Positions 50,947-60,157 of a stretch of DNA of 64,000 nucleotides are shown one piece after another. The DNA comes from Mixta theicola (GTDB lineage: Bacteria; Pseudomonadota; Gammaproteobacteria; Enterobacterales; Enterobacteriaceae). The notes under the pieces are model-generated. The model ran no database searches and had not been told where the DNA came from. It saw only the letters and a program-made list of their open reading frames with translations. The DNA lies in the NCBI RefSeq assembly GCF_002895925.1, contig NZ_NWUO01000010.1, positions 120,874 through 184,873 on the forward strand, written 5' to 3'. A program made the translations under genes and the position numbers. How positions within the stretch are numbered: the first letter of the stretch is position 1; every line of letters starts with the position of its first letter.

Positions 50947-50997
50947 AAAGTTAATAAAGAACAAGGGGTTAGCGTAATGCTGGCCCCTTTTTTTGTT
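50947..50997 (+). terminator. rplS terminator, copy 1 (left edge of the hicAB islet)
   Basis: AAGGGGTTAGC / GCTGGCCCCTT stem with a GTAAT loop and a T-run. The 24-base segment at 50963-50986 recurs exactly at 52042-52065, with a shared AAAGTTAATA 16 bases upstream of it in both copies. Confidence 0.92.
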
Positions 50998-51122
50998 ATT
51001 GAGCCCACATATTGCCCACGCAGAATCGTACCAGTGTCCACGGATGCCCACTTAAAAATAAAAAAACCGTTTTCGCGGGCTAGCGGCCTGTTAAGGCCGC
51101 TTGTTATCAACGCTGTCGAATA

Positions 51123-51464
51123 TCACGAATGCTTTTCAATGACGAGATCAACCCCTTCATTAAGCAGCTCATTGATAGACACGCCGTGCGCTTGTGCGGT
51201 CACTGCAAGAGCCTGATGGCGTTCAGGTGTCAAGCGAGTAGTAACTTTGCCGCTGAAGGTTTTATAAGGTTCAATCCCATCGTTACGGCATTCATCAAGA
51301 AAAACTGCCAGGGAGATCGCCCCCTCTTTTTTCAAGTCTTCCACGCTGTAAGCATAAAAATCAGCCCCACCATTCAGGCCGACAAATTCCCCGCGAAACA
51401 TTTCGATCTCAGGGTCAAAAGTGATGACGGCCACGTGGCCGTCGATTTTAAGTGTATTATTCAT
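51123..51464 (-). CDS. hicB: HicB family antitoxin
   Basis: A 113-aa protein with an N-terminal degenerate RNase H-like HicB domain (ITFDPEIEMFRGEFVGLNGGADFYAYSVEDLKKEGAISLAVFLDECRNDGIEP) and a C-terminal ribbon-helix-helix (TTRLTPERHQALAVTAQAHGVSINELLNEGVDLVI). It is expected to neutralise HicA and repress the operon. Its start overlaps the end of hicA by 4 bases. Confidence 0.92.
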   Translation of the reverse strand: MNNTLKIDGHVAVITFDPEIEMFRGEFVGLNGGADFYAYSVEDLKKEGAISLAVFLDECRNDGIEPYKTFSGKVTTRLTPERHQALAVTAQAHGVSINELLNEGVDLVIEKHS

Positions 51465-51715
51465 GGTTTGATTCCTAAGCTATCGAGCCATATACGAATG
51501 GAGTTAACCGCCCCCTTGTCAGTGGTCGGTCTGGGGTGTGGCCTGTGAAAGATCTTCTTTTGTCCTTTCAGCAGTACCGCAATCCTTGAACCTTCCCTTT
51601 CGTGAACTTCCGCACCGAGAGCAATAAAGAGAGACTCTATATCACCCCATTTTATCGAGCCACTTACCGGCCGGGCGAACACATCTGACAGCGTTTTTTG
51701 GTGTCGTTTGTTCAT
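51461..51715 (-). CDS. hicA: HicA family mRNA interferase toxin
   Basis: An 84-aa double-stranded-RNA-binding-fold toxin of the longer HicA form. SGSIKWGDIESLFIALGAEVHEREGSRIAVLL and FHRPHPRPTTDKGAVNSIRIWLDSLGI are family signatures. Toxin-first order with a 4-base overlap to hicB is the common hicAB layout. The operon lies inside an islet bracketed by terminator copies, so it is probably acquired. Confidence 0.92.
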   Translation of the reverse strand: MNKRHQKTLSDVFARPVSGSIKWGDIESLFIALGAEVHEREGSRIAVLLKGQKKIFHRPHPRPTTDKGAVNSIRIWLDSLGIKP

Positions 51716-51721
51716 GGATTC

Positions 51722-51782
51722 ATAGTATCACTTTATGACACCATTTGAAATATTTTATAGTGTCACTTATTGGTGTCATAAA
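51722..51782. promoter_or_regulatory. hicAB operator/promoter region
   Basis: TTTATGACACCA (51732-51743) and TGGTGTCATAAA (51771-51782) form a perfect 12-base inverted repeat, with ATAGTATCACTT and ATAGTGTCACTT as a near direct repeat interleaved (51722-51733, 51757-51768). It is directly upstream of hicA and a likely binding region for the HicB ribbon-helix-helix. Confidence 0.65.
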
Positions 51783-51856
51783 TAGAGACTTTGGCTAAAT
51801 ATTCTGTGCATTCATCTATCCGCTTTTGCGGCTTCTTTTCAGTTGCTGCCCCTTGA

Positions 51857-51985
51857 TTATGTCTCGCCCTGTTTAACCGCTTCAATTTTGAATTCTTCGG
51901 GATAACGTTTACCGCTCATGGACACCCTCTTTTTAAGCCATTTTAAATGGCTCTGAGGTGTCTGTTAAACCCGTGGCGATTTTCA
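51857..51985 (-). mobile_element. IS3-family remnant (orfA start and one end)
   Basis: On the minus strand, sequence from about 51985 resembles an IS3-family terminal repeat (TGAAAATCGCCACGGG, TTTAACAGACACC) and is followed by an orfA start at 51919, MSGKRYPEEFKIEAVKQ, which stops after 20 codons at 51857. The rest of the element is absent. It probably marks a deletion inside the islet. Confidence 0.6.
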
Positions 51986-52025
51986 TAAAAACGTCTTAAC
52001 TAAGAACTCGCGTAAGCGACATCTT

Positions 52026-52076
52026 AAAGTTAATAGCAATAAAGGGGTTAGCGTAATGCTGGCCCTTTTTTTGTTT
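52026..52076 (+). repeat. rplS terminator, copy 2 (right edge of the hicAB islet)
   Basis: Repeats the rplS terminator with the same 24-base core (52042-52065) and T-run. It is far from any plus-strand gene other than rplS, so the copy is best explained as a target or attachment-site duplication. It can still end plus-strand transcription and lies just beyond the minus-strand GNAT gene's stop. Confidence 0.8.
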
Positions 52077-52096
52077 TCGCTAATAAGTCCGATGGC

Positions 52097-52627
52097 TTAA
52101 CGCTGCAAAAAATCTTCACGACGCAGATGATAGATTGCGGCGGTGACGGGCCCCTGATCCATCACAATCAGACCATAGCGCAGGCCGATTAACCGCGCGC
52201 CGCAGCTCAGCGCGACGGCACGGCTGGCATGGTTATCTTCAGCCGCTAAAATCTCAATAATATTAATTTCAGGGCGACGAAAACCTTCCCTGGCCAGCTG
52301 CATGACCGCCTGATGAGCAATGCCCTTGCGCTGCTCTTTCTGACGTACCCAGTAACCTATCGCGCTGTTTTCCTCTGGCGTTTGTCTGTAACGGATCCCG
52401 GCGGCGCCAAGAAAGCGATCGTCGCTGGCGGCGAAAATGCCCATTTCATTCGCTTCGCCTTTTTCTCGCTGCCGATCAATCAGGCGAAACCATTCAACGG
52501 CTTCTTCAGGCTGATAATTTTCATGCGCCCAGGACATCCACGGCTGTAGCGAAAAGAGCGACTCATTAATAGCCGCAGCGTAATCAGCGGCGTCAGCGGC
52601 CAGCATTGGGCGTAGATAAATTTCCAT
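52097..52627 (-). CDS. GNAT family N-acetyltransferase (RimJ/RimL-like)
   Basis: A 176-aa acetyltransferase. IYLRPMLAADAADYAAAINES at the start, then IGYWVRQKEQRKGIAHQAVMQLAREGF with the acetyl-CoA loop, then NIIEILAAEDNHASRAVALSCGARLIG. This matches the RimJ/RimL subgroup that acetylates protein N-termini or small molecules. Substrate unknown. It is transcribed towards rplS and divergent from aroF. Confidence 0.85.
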   Translation of the reverse strand: MEIYLRPMLAADAADYAAAINESLFSLQPWMSWAHENYQPEEAVEWFRLIDRQREKGEANEMGIFAASDDRFLGAAGIRYRQTPEENSAIGYWVRQKEQRKGIAHQAVMQLAREGFRRPEINIIEILAAEDNHASRAVALSCGARLIGLRYGLIVMDQGPVTAAIYHLRREDFLQR

Positions 52628-52770
52628 ATTGTCTCCGTGAAAGCGTTTTACTTAGCAGCCAGGGTAAAACCGGATTGTCATAAGAGATTGTTAAAAAAGT
52701 ATTGTTACTTAACTTTTGTGCAATAGCCCGGATCGGCTTAACGTTTTTTAAGTGCAACGATTAATTCTAA

Positions 52771-52788
52771 TGTAAACTTTTTTATACA
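52771..52788. promoter_or_regulatory. Candidate TyrR box upstream of aroF
   Basis: TGTAAA-CTTTTT-TATACA matches the TyrR consensus TGTAAA-N6-TTTACA apart from one base. aroF-tyrA is a TyrR-repressed operon in E. coli. It lies about 190 bases before the aroF start. Confidence 0.65.
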
Positions 52789-52891
52789 TATAATAAAAGT
52801 ATCTCGTTAACGATAATTATCAAAAATAACATTAAAATTAGTTAGTTATCTAAAATTAAGAAAAGAGATGCTTTGCGTGGTAAAAAATTAT

Positions 52892-52910
52892 GTACATACA
52901 GATGATGTAC
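52892..52910. promoter_or_regulatory. Dyad near the aroF promoter
   Basis: GTACAT-ACAGATG-ATGTAC is a perfect 6-bp inverted repeat 67 bases before aroF. It may be a second, weaker regulatory site; its binding protein is unknown. The rest of 52628-52977 is AT-rich with no gene. Confidence 0.4.
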
Positions 52911-52977
52911 TGTATTCGTTGTGTTACATTGTTTTCCTCACCGCAATGACGAAAAGGCCAGAACGAGGATCGCCAAC

Positions 52978-54057
52978 ATGCAGAAAGATGCGCTGAATAA
53001 TGTCCATATCACCGAAGAGCAGGTTTTGATTACCCCGGAACAGCTTAAAGAAAAGTTTCCGTTAAACGCGCAGCTTGAGGCTCAGGTTGCCACTGCGCGG
53101 CAAACTATCTCCAACATCATTGCCGGTCGGGATCACCGACTGTTAGTGGTATGTGGTCCCTGTTCTGTTCACGATCCTGAAGCAGCGCTCGCCTATGCTC
53201 GTCAATTAAAAGATCTTTCTGAGCAGCTGAAGGATCAGCTGTATATCGTCATGCGCGTCTATTTTGAAAAACCGCGTACTACCGTTGGCTGGAAAGGGTT
53301 GATTAACGATCCTTACATGGATAACTCTTTCGATGTGGAAGCGGGTCTGCATATTGCCCGGCAGCTGCTGGTGAATCTGGTCGAAATGGGGCTGCCGTTA
53401 GCTACTGAAGCGCTTGATCCAAACAGCCCGCAATACCTGGGCGATCTTTTTAGCTGGGCTGCTATCGGTGCGCGTACTACTGAATCACAAACCCATCGTG
53501 AAATGGCTTCCGGTCTGTCAATGCCGGTTGGCTTTAAGAACGGCACTGACGGTAGCCTGGGCACCGCTATTAACGCCATGCGCGCCGCTGCCATGCCGCA
53601 CCGTTTTGTTGGGATTAATCAGGCGGGTCAGGTCTGTCTCCTTCAGACGCAGGGCAACCCGGATGGGCATGTCATTTTGCGTGGCGGCAAAACCCCTAAT
53701 TACAGCCCGGCAGATGTTGAACAGTGCGAAAACGAGATGCTGAAAGCGGGATTACGTCCGGCGTTGATGATAGATTGCAGCCACGGTAATTCAAATAAAG
53801 ACTATCGCCGCCAGCCCGGCGTTGCTGAATCCGCCGTTGCGCAGATTAGAGACGGTAACCGCGCCATTATTGGCCTGATGCTGGAAAGCCATATTCATGA
53901 AGGTAGCCAGTCTTCTGAGCAGCCGCGTAGCGAAATGCGTTATGGCGTGTCGGTTACCGATGCCTGCATTAGCTGGGAAACTACCGCGCAGCTATTACAA
54001 CGCATCCATCGGGATCTAAGCGGCGTGCTGGCGGTGCGTTTGTCGCAGGGGAGTTAA
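52978..54057 (+). CDS. aroF: 3-deoxy-7-phosphoheptulonate synthase AroF (Tyr-sensitive)
   Basis: First enzyme of the shikimate pathway (PEP + erythrose 4-phosphate to DAHP). It is 359 aa from the ATG at 52978, set by GAGGA upstream. LLVVCGPCSVHDPEAALAYA, MRVYFEKPRTTVGWKG, MPVGFKNGTDGS and MIDCSHGNSNKD are class I DAHP synthase motifs. Assignment as the tyrosine-regulated isozyme rests on the tyrA neighbour 6 bases downstream and the TyrR box. Confidence 0.96.
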   Translation: MQKDALNNVHITEEQVLITPEQLKEKFPLNAQLEAQVATARQTISNIIAGRDHRLLVVCGPCSVHDPEAALAYARQLKDLSEQLKDQLYIVMRVYFEKPRTTVGWKGLINDPYMDNSFDVEAGLHIARQLLVNLVEMGLPLATEALDPNSPQYLGDLFSWAAIGARTTESQTHREMASGLSMPVGFKNGTDGSLGTAINAMRAAAMPHRFVGINQAGQVCLLQTQGNPDGHVILRGGKTPNYSPADVEQCENEMLKAGLRPALMIDCSHGNSNKDYRRQPGVAESAVAQIRDGNRAIIGLMLESHIHEGSQSSEQPRSEMRYGVSVTDACISWETTAQLLQRIHRDLSGVLAVRLSQGS

Positions 54058-54063
54058 GATAAG

Positions 54064-55185
54064 ATGGTGGCTGAACTGAACGCGCTGCGCGATCAAATTG
54101 ATGAAGTGGATAAGGCGCTGCTCGATTTACTGGCTAAACGACTGCAGCTGGTTGCCGAAGTCGGGGAAGTAAAAAGCCGTTATGGCTTGCCGATTTATGT
54201 GCCTGAGCGTGAAGCGACCATGCTGGCTTCGCGTCGTAAAGAAGCGGAGGCGCTCGGTGTGCCGCCCGACTTGATTGAAGACGTGTTACGTCGCGTCATG
54301 CGGGAATCTTATTCCAGCGAAAATGATAAAGGCTTTAAAACGCTCTGTCCTGAACTGCGATCGGTAGTTATCGTGGGCGGCAAAGGGCGAATGGGCCAAC
54401 TGTTTGAAAAAATGCTGACGCTCTCCGGCTATCAGGTAAAAATCCTTGATAAGGATGAATGGGAACAGGCGCCGTTATTGCTGCAGGATGCGGGGATGGT
54501 TATCGTTAGCGTACCTATACATCTGACAGAACAGGTGATCGCCCAGCTGCCCCCGTTACCGGACGATTGCATTCTGGTGGATATTGCCTCGGTAAAAAAT
54601 CGGCCGCTGCAGGCGATGCTGGCCGCGCATTCAGGGCCGGTATTAGGGCTACATCCCATGTTTGGTCCGGACAGCGGCAGCCTGGCGAAACAGGTTGTGG
54701 TGTGGTGTGATGGTCGTCAGCCAGAGGCTTATCAGTGGTTCCTTGAGCAAATTCAGGTATGGGGCGCACGGTTACACCGCATCAGCGCCGCTGAACACGA
54801 TCAAAATATGGCCTTTATACAGGCGCTACGCCATTTTGCTACCTTTGCTTACGGCTTACATCTTGCTGAGGAAAATGTACAGCTTGAGCAGCTGCTGGCG
54901 CTCTCGTCACCGATCTACCGGCTGGAGCTGGCTATGGTGGGGCGTCTGTTCGCACAAGATCCGCAGCTTTATGCCGACATTATCATGTCTTCTGAAAGTA
55001 ATCTGGCATTGATTAAGCGTTACTATCAGCGTTTCGGTGAAGCGATCGCCTTACTGGAGCGGAGTGATAAACAGGGCTTTATTGATAGCTTCCGTAAAGT
55101 AGAGCAGTGGTTTGGGGATTATGCGCCGCGCTTTATGCTGGAGAGCCGTTCGCTGCTGCGCTCAGCCAACGACAATCGGGTTTAA
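54064..55185 (+). CDS. tyrA: Chorismate mutase/prephenate dehydrogenase TyrA
   Basis: Bifunctional T-protein of tyrosine biosynthesis, 373 aa. The chorismate mutase domain is at 1-90 ([43 protein letters not shown]). The dehydrogenase begins near 99 with [18 protein letters not shown] (NAD-binding), then [10 protein letters not shown]. Cotranscribed with aroF and ended by a terminator. Confidence 0.97.
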   Translation: MVAELNALRDQIDEVDKALLDLLAKRLQLVAEVGEVKSRYGLPIYVPEREATMLASRRKEAEALGVPPDLIEDVLRRVMRESYSSENDKGFKTLCPELRSVVIVGGKGRMGQLFEKMLTLSGYQVKILDKDEWEQAPLLLQDAGMVIVSVPIHLTEQVIAQLPPLPDDCILVDIASVKNRPLQAMLAAHSGPVLGLHPMFGPDSGSLAKQVVVWCDGRQPEAYQWFLEQIQVWGARLHRISAAEHDQNMAFIQALRHFATFAYGLHLAEENVQLEQLLALSSPIYRLELAMVGRLFAQDPQLYADIIMSSESNLALIKRYYQRFGEAIALLERSDKQGFIDSFRKVEQWFGDYAPRFMLESRSLLRSANDNRV

Positions 55186-55212
55186 CCGGGCTACTCTGAA
55201 AGCGTACAAATT

Positions 55213-55240
55213 AAAGCCCGTCTTGATAACGGGCTTTTTT
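55213..55240. terminator. Terminator between tyrA and the SDR gene
   Basis: AAAGCCCGT / ACGGGCTTT stem with a 7-base loop and a T-run. It lies between convergent genes and the A-run on the left side allows use in both directions. Confidence 0.9.
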
Positions 55241-55244
55241 CTTT

Positions 55245-56009
55245 TTATGCCTGCGGCGGCTGTCCATTGGAAGCGGTAATTCCGCCGTCAACCGGCAGGT
55301 TAACGCCGGTAATATAGCGGGCATCGTCGCTGGCCAGAAAAGCGATGGCGGCGGCGATATCTTCCGCTTTGCCCGGACGTCCAAGCGCAATACGTTCGTT
55401 AAACTTCGCCATCAGCTGGGCATTGTTCTGCATCTCTTTGGTCATATCGGTGATGGTCAGGCCTGGACAAATTGCATTTACCCGTACGCCATCTTTACCG
55501 TAATCCATTGCCAGCGCACGCGTGAAGTTAGTAACGGCACCTTTAGCGGCATTATAAATGCTCATCCCCCAGTCGCCGCCCAGCCCGGACACGGAAGAGA
55601 TGTTGATAATGTTGCCGCCGCTTTCCAGCAGCATTGGCATGAAAGCGCGAGTGCAGTAGAAAACGCCATCAAGGTCGGTAGACATGACTTTTTTCCACTC
55701 TTCATCGCTGGCTTGATGAATTTTTCCTGATGCATGCACACCGGCATTATTAATCAGCACATCCGCATGGCCGTAATGATGGCGTACCTGCTCCGTCAGG
55801 GCCTCTACGTCTTCCCGTTTCGAAACGTCGGTAACGACAACCAGATGATTTCCCGCTTTGAGCGTGGCAAATGTGTTATTCAGTTTTTCCCGGGTACGTC
55901 CTGTCAGCACTACATTAGCGCCTTCTTCCGCAAAGCGTCTGGCGCTTGCTGCACCAATACCTGAGCCTGCACCGGTAACCACAACGACTTTGTTACTGAA
56001 GCGATCCAT
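55245..56009 (-). CDS. SDR family oxidoreductase
   Basis: A 254-aa classical short-chain dehydrogenase/reductase: TGAGSGIG at 12-19, NNAG, active-site serine in NISSVSG and YNAAK, and the C-terminal GVNLPVDGGITASNGQPPQA. Substrate cannot be deduced. It stands alone between tyrA and pheA, an insertion relative to the aroF-tyrA-pheA order of E. coli. The 270 bases from 56010 to 56279 show no gene. Confidence 0.88.
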   Translation of the reverse strand: MDRFSNKVVVVTGAGSGIGAASARRFAEEGANVVLTGRTREKLNNTFATLKAGNHLVVVTDVSKREDVEALTEQVRHHYGHADVLINNAGVHASGKIHQASDEEWKKVMSTDLDGVFYCTRAFMPMLLESGGNIINISSVSGLGGDWGMSIYNAAKGAVTNFTRALAMDYGKDGVRVNAICPGLTITDMTKEMQNNAQLMAKFNERIALGRPGKAEDIAAAIAFLASDDARYITGVNLPVDGGITASNGQPPQA

Positions 56010-56279
56010 TTTGCCTCCTTGTTACTGATAACTCGCTAATCCCGATGATTAGCAGCCTGTTAAGCCTGGCATAAGGTTTTGGCTAGTCAGCAAGTAAAGG
56101 GGATACAGAGTTTAATGGATTGTTTATAAAACAATTTTAAGTCTTAACAAATATGAATGGCGGGCTCTTATTGCCAGGATGGCTCAAAAGCAAGGGAATT
56201 ACGGCGAGGTTTCAGGCGGTTGCGGGGCCGGTATACATGAAGCCGGACGGTAAGCGCCCGCCCGGCTCAACGTCTGCTG

Positions 56280-57440
56280 TTACTGCGGATCGACCGGCAC
56301 AATATTCTCGCCGGGATAGCAGCCTAACACTTTTAATGAACGGGTAATGGCACGCAGCTCCTGTAGCGTCTGCTGCATTTCATTTGTGCGTAGGTTACCC
56401 TGCACATCCAGATAAAACATCTCTTCCCACGGATTGCCGTTGATAGGCCGGGACTCCAGCTTGCTCATGATAAGGTTGTGCTGGCGCAACACCAGCAGAG
56501 CTTCAACCAGCGCGCCGGATTGCTGTCCGGTAGCCATAATCAAGGTGGTTTTAGCCGGTACCTGTTCAGAAACGTCAACAGGCTTACGAGCCAGAATAAT
56601 AAAGCGGGTGATATTTTGTTGCTGATTCGCCAGATGACGTTCCAGAACCTGCAGATGATAAAGTTCGCCGCCAGCTTCGCTGCCTAATGCGGCTACTTTA
56701 GGTGAATTAAGCGCCGCCACTTTTTCCATAGCTGCAGCGGTGCTTTCGGTGTACTCAATCTTCCAGTGAGGGAAACGGTTAATAAACTGGCTGCACTGCT
56801 GGAATGGCTGCGGATGGCTGTAAACCGTTTCGATTTGCTGTAAATCCGTAGAGCCGGTAACCAGAACGCAGTGATCGATAGGAACCGTCATTTCACCGAC
56901 AATCGACAGACTGGTTTGCTGCAGGAGATCGTAAACCTCATTAATTGAGCCAGAGCTGGTATTCTCTATCGGCAGGACTGCGTAATCAGCCTGGCCGCTT
57001 TCTACTTCCTGAATAATGTCCTGAAATTTTTGACAGCCGCTTTCAAACACGTTTTCGAAATGGCGTGCGCCGTACTTACGCGCTGCCAGATGAGAATAGG
57101 ACCCTTTCGGGCCGAGAAACGCAATACGCGCTGATTGTTGATTGGTCTGGTTCAGGTGCTTTTGCAGCAGCGCCTGTTGGGTAAGAACAGAATCTTCGAT
57201 AATCAGTTGAAACAGGCGGGTAATAAAATGGGCATCCAGCTGGTGGCTTTTGCCGAGAGTAATTAATCGCTCCAGCAAATCGCGTTCACGATCGATATCG
57301 CGCACCGGACGATGCGTAGCCATTTTAGCTTTAGCGACTTCAATCGCCAGCGTCCGCCTTTCAGTGAGCAAACCCAGCAATTTTTCATCAATGGCGCTGA
57401 TTTTATCGCGCAGGGCCAACAACGGATTTTCCGATTTCAT
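56280..57440 (-). CDS. pheA: Chorismate mutase/prephenate dehydratase PheA
   Basis: Bifunctional P-protein of phenylalanine biosynthesis, 386 aa from the ATG at 57440 ([25 protein letters not shown]); an open extension covers the attenuator and leader peptide and is not coding for PheA. Order: mutase 1-95, dehydratase about 104-285 ([33 protein letters not shown]), ACT regulatory domain from about 297 with [10 protein letters not shown] and the ESRP motif for Phe binding. Controlled by the attenuator upstream. Confidence 0.97.
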   Translation of the reverse strand: MKSENPLLALRDKISAIDEKLLGLLTERRTLAIEVAKAKMATHRPVRDIDRERDLLERLITLGKSHQLDAHFITRLFQLIIEDSVLTQQALLQKHLNQTNQQSARIAFLGPKGSYSHLAARKYGARHFENVFESGCQKFQDIIQEVESGQADYAVLPIENTSSGSINEVYDLLQQTSLSIVGEMTVPIDHCVLVTGSTDLQQIETVYSHPQPFQQCSQFINRFPHWKIEYTESTAAAMEKVAALNSPKVAALGSEAGGELYHLQVLERHLANQQQNITRFIILARKPVDVSEQVPAKTTLIMATGQQSGALVEALLVLRQHNLIMSKLESRPINGNPWEEMFYLDVQGNLRTNEMQQTLQELRAITRSLKVLGCYPGENIVPVDPQ

Positions 57441-57464
57441 AGCGTTACCTGTCAGATGTCCATA

Positions 57465-57494
57465 ATAAAAAAGCCCCCCGTTGTGGGAGGCTTT
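57465..57494 (-). terminator. pheA attenuator
   Basis: Minus-strand stem AAAGCCTCCC / GGGGGGCTTT with an ACAAC-type loop (one G-U pair) and a run of T, between pheL and pheA. Classical position for the attenuation terminator. Confidence 0.9.
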
Positions 57495-57541
57495 ATTGTT
57501 CGTCTTCGCTTTCTTTTTTCTGCGACGAAACGCCTCCCTAA

Positions 57542-57586
57542 TCAGGGGAAGGTAAAAAAGAAAGCGAAGAAAAACGGAAATTTCAT
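57542..57586 (-). CDS. pheL: pheA leader peptide PheL
   Basis: The 14-residue peptide [14 protein letters not shown] contains eight phenylalanines; ribosome stalling at these codons under Phe limitation should prevent the attenuator from forming. A second ATG directly upstream (57587-57589) would add one Met. Compared with the E. coli leader [15 protein letters not shown] it lacks the H-I pair and gains one Phe. Confidence 0.95.
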   Translation of the reverse strand: MKFPFFFAFFFTFP

Positions 57587-57615
57587 CATATAACCTGCTG
57601 TTGTGGATGTCGTTA

Positions 57616-57644
57616 AAGTAACCGTAGCGTTTTGCTACTGTCAA
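57616..57644 (-). promoter_or_regulatory. pheLA promoter
   Basis: On the minus strand, TTGACA (57639-57644) is followed 17 bases later by TTACTT (57616-57621), about 30 bases before the leader peptide start. A good -35 with a moderate -10. Confidence 0.7.
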
Positions 57645-57668
57645 TAAAAAACGCGCCCGCAGGCGCGT
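57645..57668 (-). terminator. raiA terminator
   Basis: Minus-strand stem ACGCGCC / GGCGCGT region with a short loop and TTTTTT, 45 bases downstream of raiA and abutting the pheL promoter. Confidence 0.85.
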
Positions 57669-57712
57669 CATATAATCAATGGCGCCCAGAGCAAACATGG
57701 GCGCGCTAAAGT

Positions 57713-58048
57713 TTATACTTCATCGACGGGCGTTAAACCTTTCACGCTGGCGGCGGCGCGGCGCGCTTCACCTTTATGCTGAACTTTGTTCAGCTGACGT
57801 TCCAGTTTACTGATTAGCTCATTAATGGCGGCATACATATCTTCATGGGCTGCGCTGGCTACCAGCGGGCCGTTAGGAGTATTGATCGTTGCATCAGCAA
57901 CGTATCCTTTTGGCCCTTTTAAAAGAACGATATGCGGATTTATCAGATGGGTTTGCCACTTTTCGAGCTTGGAGAGACGGTCTTCGACATGCTGGCGGAT
58001 AGCTGGGGTGATTTCCATTTGTTTGCTGGTAATGTTCACGATCATCAT
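57713..58048 (-). CDS. raiA: Ribosome-associated inhibitor RaiA (YfiA)
   Basis: A 111-aa cold-shock/stationary-phase factor that binds the 30S decoding site and stabilises 70S ribosomes. [30 protein letters not shown] and [38 protein letters not shown] are typical of the short HPF/RaiA class. The start is ATG at 58048 or 58045 (ATGATG) behind GAGAGG. Confidence 0.95.
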   Translation of the reverse strand: MMIVNITSKQMEITPAIRQHVEDRLSKLEKWQTHLINPHIVLLKGPKGYVADATINTPNGPLVASAAHEDMYAAINELISKLERQLNKVQHKGEARRAAASVKGLTPVDEV

Positions 58049-58269
58049 GTTTACCTCTCTGTCATTGCCGTCGTAGTAAGTTTAGCATACCGTGAAGAGA
58101 GGTTATTTTTGTGATGAATGTCACATTAAGTTGTCACTTTTTGTCAATGGAATGAAATCTGTGAGGGGCTACGGTAAATGTACTGAAACCCCTTGTAGAA
58201 CGTTCTGTCTCAGGGCAGACTTGATGAGTTAACAGCAGGGAATAAAAATAATCTTGCTGTTTTTATAAA

Positions 58270-58299
58270 CAAAAAAGCAGCCTGCAGGCTGCTTTTTTG
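58270..58299. terminator. bamD terminator
   Basis: Perfect palindrome AAAAAAGCAGCCTG and CAGGCTGCTTTTTT lying 14 bases beyond bamD; symmetric A and T runs let it act in both directions. Confidence 0.92.
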
Positions 58300-58312
58300 C
58301 TATGCAACTAAT

Positions 58313-59044
58313 TCAGGCCTGGTTAGTAGCGATGAGCTTCGCCACTTTATCCGCCTGAGCATTGAGTTGCAGCTTACGATAGGCATTTTCCATCAGCGGC
58401 AGAGCGGTGCGCGTCGCCTGGGTATCCGGATAATCTTTCAGCATTTGCTCAACGCGATTGACTACCGCGACATAGGCTTCGCGTTTCGTGTAGAATTGCG
58501 CCACGGACAGCTCATATTTTGCCAGGCGGTCTTTCAGATAGACCAGGCGCTTGCGCGCATCGGTGGCATACTGACTGTTTGGCCAGTTATGTAACAGCTG
58601 AGAAAAGTCACGGAAGGCAGCGCGCGCATGTTCGGGATCGCGATCGGAGCGATCGATACCGAAAAAGCCTTGCAGAGCGGAATCGTCTAGCGCCATATCC
58701 GTCAGGCCTTTCATATACAGAACATAATCGATGTTCGGATGTGTCGGGTTCAGGCGCATAAAGCGATCGATGGCCGCCTGAGCCATCGGCAGGTCGGCGT
58801 TTTTATAGTAAGCGTAGATCAGATCCAGCTGAACTTGTTGGGCGTAAGGGCCAAATGGATAACGGTTATCCAGAGCTTCCAGTTGCGTTATTGCGCCTTT
58901 AAAGTTACCGTCCTGCAGTTTTTGCTGAGCCGTTGCATAAAGCTCAGAAGGCGGACTGTCAGGCACTTGATCCTTAGAGCTTGAACAACCCGCAAGAGCC
59001 AGGCTCAACGTGGCTGCAGCCACCAGATATTTCATACGCGTCAT
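58313..59044 (-). CDS. bamD: Outer membrane assembly lipoprotein BamD
   Basis: Essential TPR lipoprotein of the BAM complex that inserts outer-membrane beta-barrels. It is 243 aa with lipobox LALAGC (lipidated C20). TPR segments follow, for example [46 protein letters not shown] and [21 protein letters not shown]. Divergent from rluD, as in E. coli. Confidence 0.97.
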   Translation of the reverse strand: MTRMKYLVAAATLSLALAGCSSSKDQVPDSPPSELYATAQQKLQDGNFKGAITQLEALDNRYPFGPYAQQVQLDLIYAYYKNADLPMAQAAIDRFMRLNPTHPNIDYVLYMKGLTDMALDDSALQGFFGIDRSDRDPEHARAAFRDFSQLLHNWPNSQYATDARKRLVYLKDRLAKYELSVAQFYTKREAYVAVVNRVEQMLKDYPDTQATRTALPLMENAYRKLQLNAQADKVAKLIATNQA

Positions 59045-59176
59045 GACGATTTGATTATCCTCAGAGTGTGTTATTGCGGAAGCTGTCCATTAAGCTCCCG
59101 ATAGTGACCAGGTACGATAGCACATTATATTAAACGGCATCGCCGTGAAAACCCAACGTTAACGAAGAAGCTGTTT

Positions 59177-60157
59177 ATGGCACAACAAGTAAAACTCACC
59201 GCAACGGTCTCCGAATCGCAACTCGGACAACGCTTAGATCAGTCTTTGGCGGAATTGTTCCCTGATTATTCGCGTTCGCGCATAAAAGAATGGATTCTCG
59301 ATCGTCGTGTGAGCGTCAACGGTAACATCGTTGACACGCCGAAGGAAAAAGTATTGGGCGGCGAAGCCGTGGCAATAGAGGCCGAAATTGAAGAAGAAGC
59401 ACGCTGGGAAGCGCAGGATATTCCATTAAATATTGTCTACGAAGATGAACATATTCTGGTTATCAACAAGCCGCGCGATCTCGTCGTGCATCCGGGAGCG
59501 GGTAATCCGGATGGTACCGTCCTTAATGCGCTGTTACATCATTATCCGGCCATTGCTGACGTACCGCGCGCGGGCATTGTCCATCGCCTTGATAAAGATA
59601 CAACCGGCTTAATGGTGGTGGCAAAAACCGTCCCTGCGCAAACGCACCTGGTTGAATCTCTGCAGCTGCGTGAAATTACGCGTGAATATGAGGCGGTCGC
59701 CATCGGCAACATGACCGCGGGCGGCGTGGTTGATGAACCTATCAGCCGTCACTCAACCAAGCGTACTCATATGGCCGTTCATCCGATGGGGAAACACGCC
59801 GTAACGCACTATCGGGTAATGGAGCATTTCCGGGCGCATACGCGTCTGCGTCTGCGTCTGGAAACCGGGCGAACCCATCAGATTCGTGTGCATATGTCGC
59901 ATATTAACCATCCGCTGGTGGGCGATCCGCTGTATGGCGGCCGTCCTCGCCCGCCGAAAGGCGCGTCTGATGCGTTTATCGCTACGTTACGCGGCTTTGA
60001 TCGTCAGGCTCTGCACGCGACTATGCTGCGGCTTTATCATCCGGTTACCGGCATTGAGATGGAATGGCATGCGCCGCTACCGCAGGATATGGTCGATCTG
60101 ATTGATGCGCTGAAAGATGATACTGAAGCGTTTAAAGATCAGCTGGACTGGCTGTGA
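59177..60157 (+). CDS. rluD: 23S rRNA pseudouridine(1911/1915/1917) synthase RluD
   Basis: Modifies helix 69 of 23S rRNA, important for subunit joining. It is 326 aa: an N-terminal S4-like domain (LGQRLDQSLAELFPDYSRSRIKEWILDRRVSVNG), and a catalytic domain with D139 in HRLDKDTTGLMVVAK. RTHQIRVHMSHINHPLVGDPLYGG is a family hallmark. Overlaps pgeF by 4 bases. Confidence 0.97.
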   Translation: MAQQVKLTATVSESQLGQRLDQSLAELFPDYSRSRIKEWILDRRVSVNGNIVDTPKEKVLGGEAVAIEAEIEEEARWEAQDIPLNIVYEDEHILVINKPRDLVVHPGAGNPDGTVLNALLHHYPAIADVPRAGIVHRLDKDTTGLMVVAKTVPAQTHLVESLQLREITREYEAVAIGNMTAGGVVDEPISRHSTKRTHMAVHPMGKHAVTHYRVMEHFRAHTRLRLRLETGRTHQIRVHMSHINHPLVGDPLYGGRPRPPKGASDAFIATLRGFDRQALHATMLRLYHPVTGIEMEWHAPLPQDMVDLIDALKDDTEAFKDQLDWL

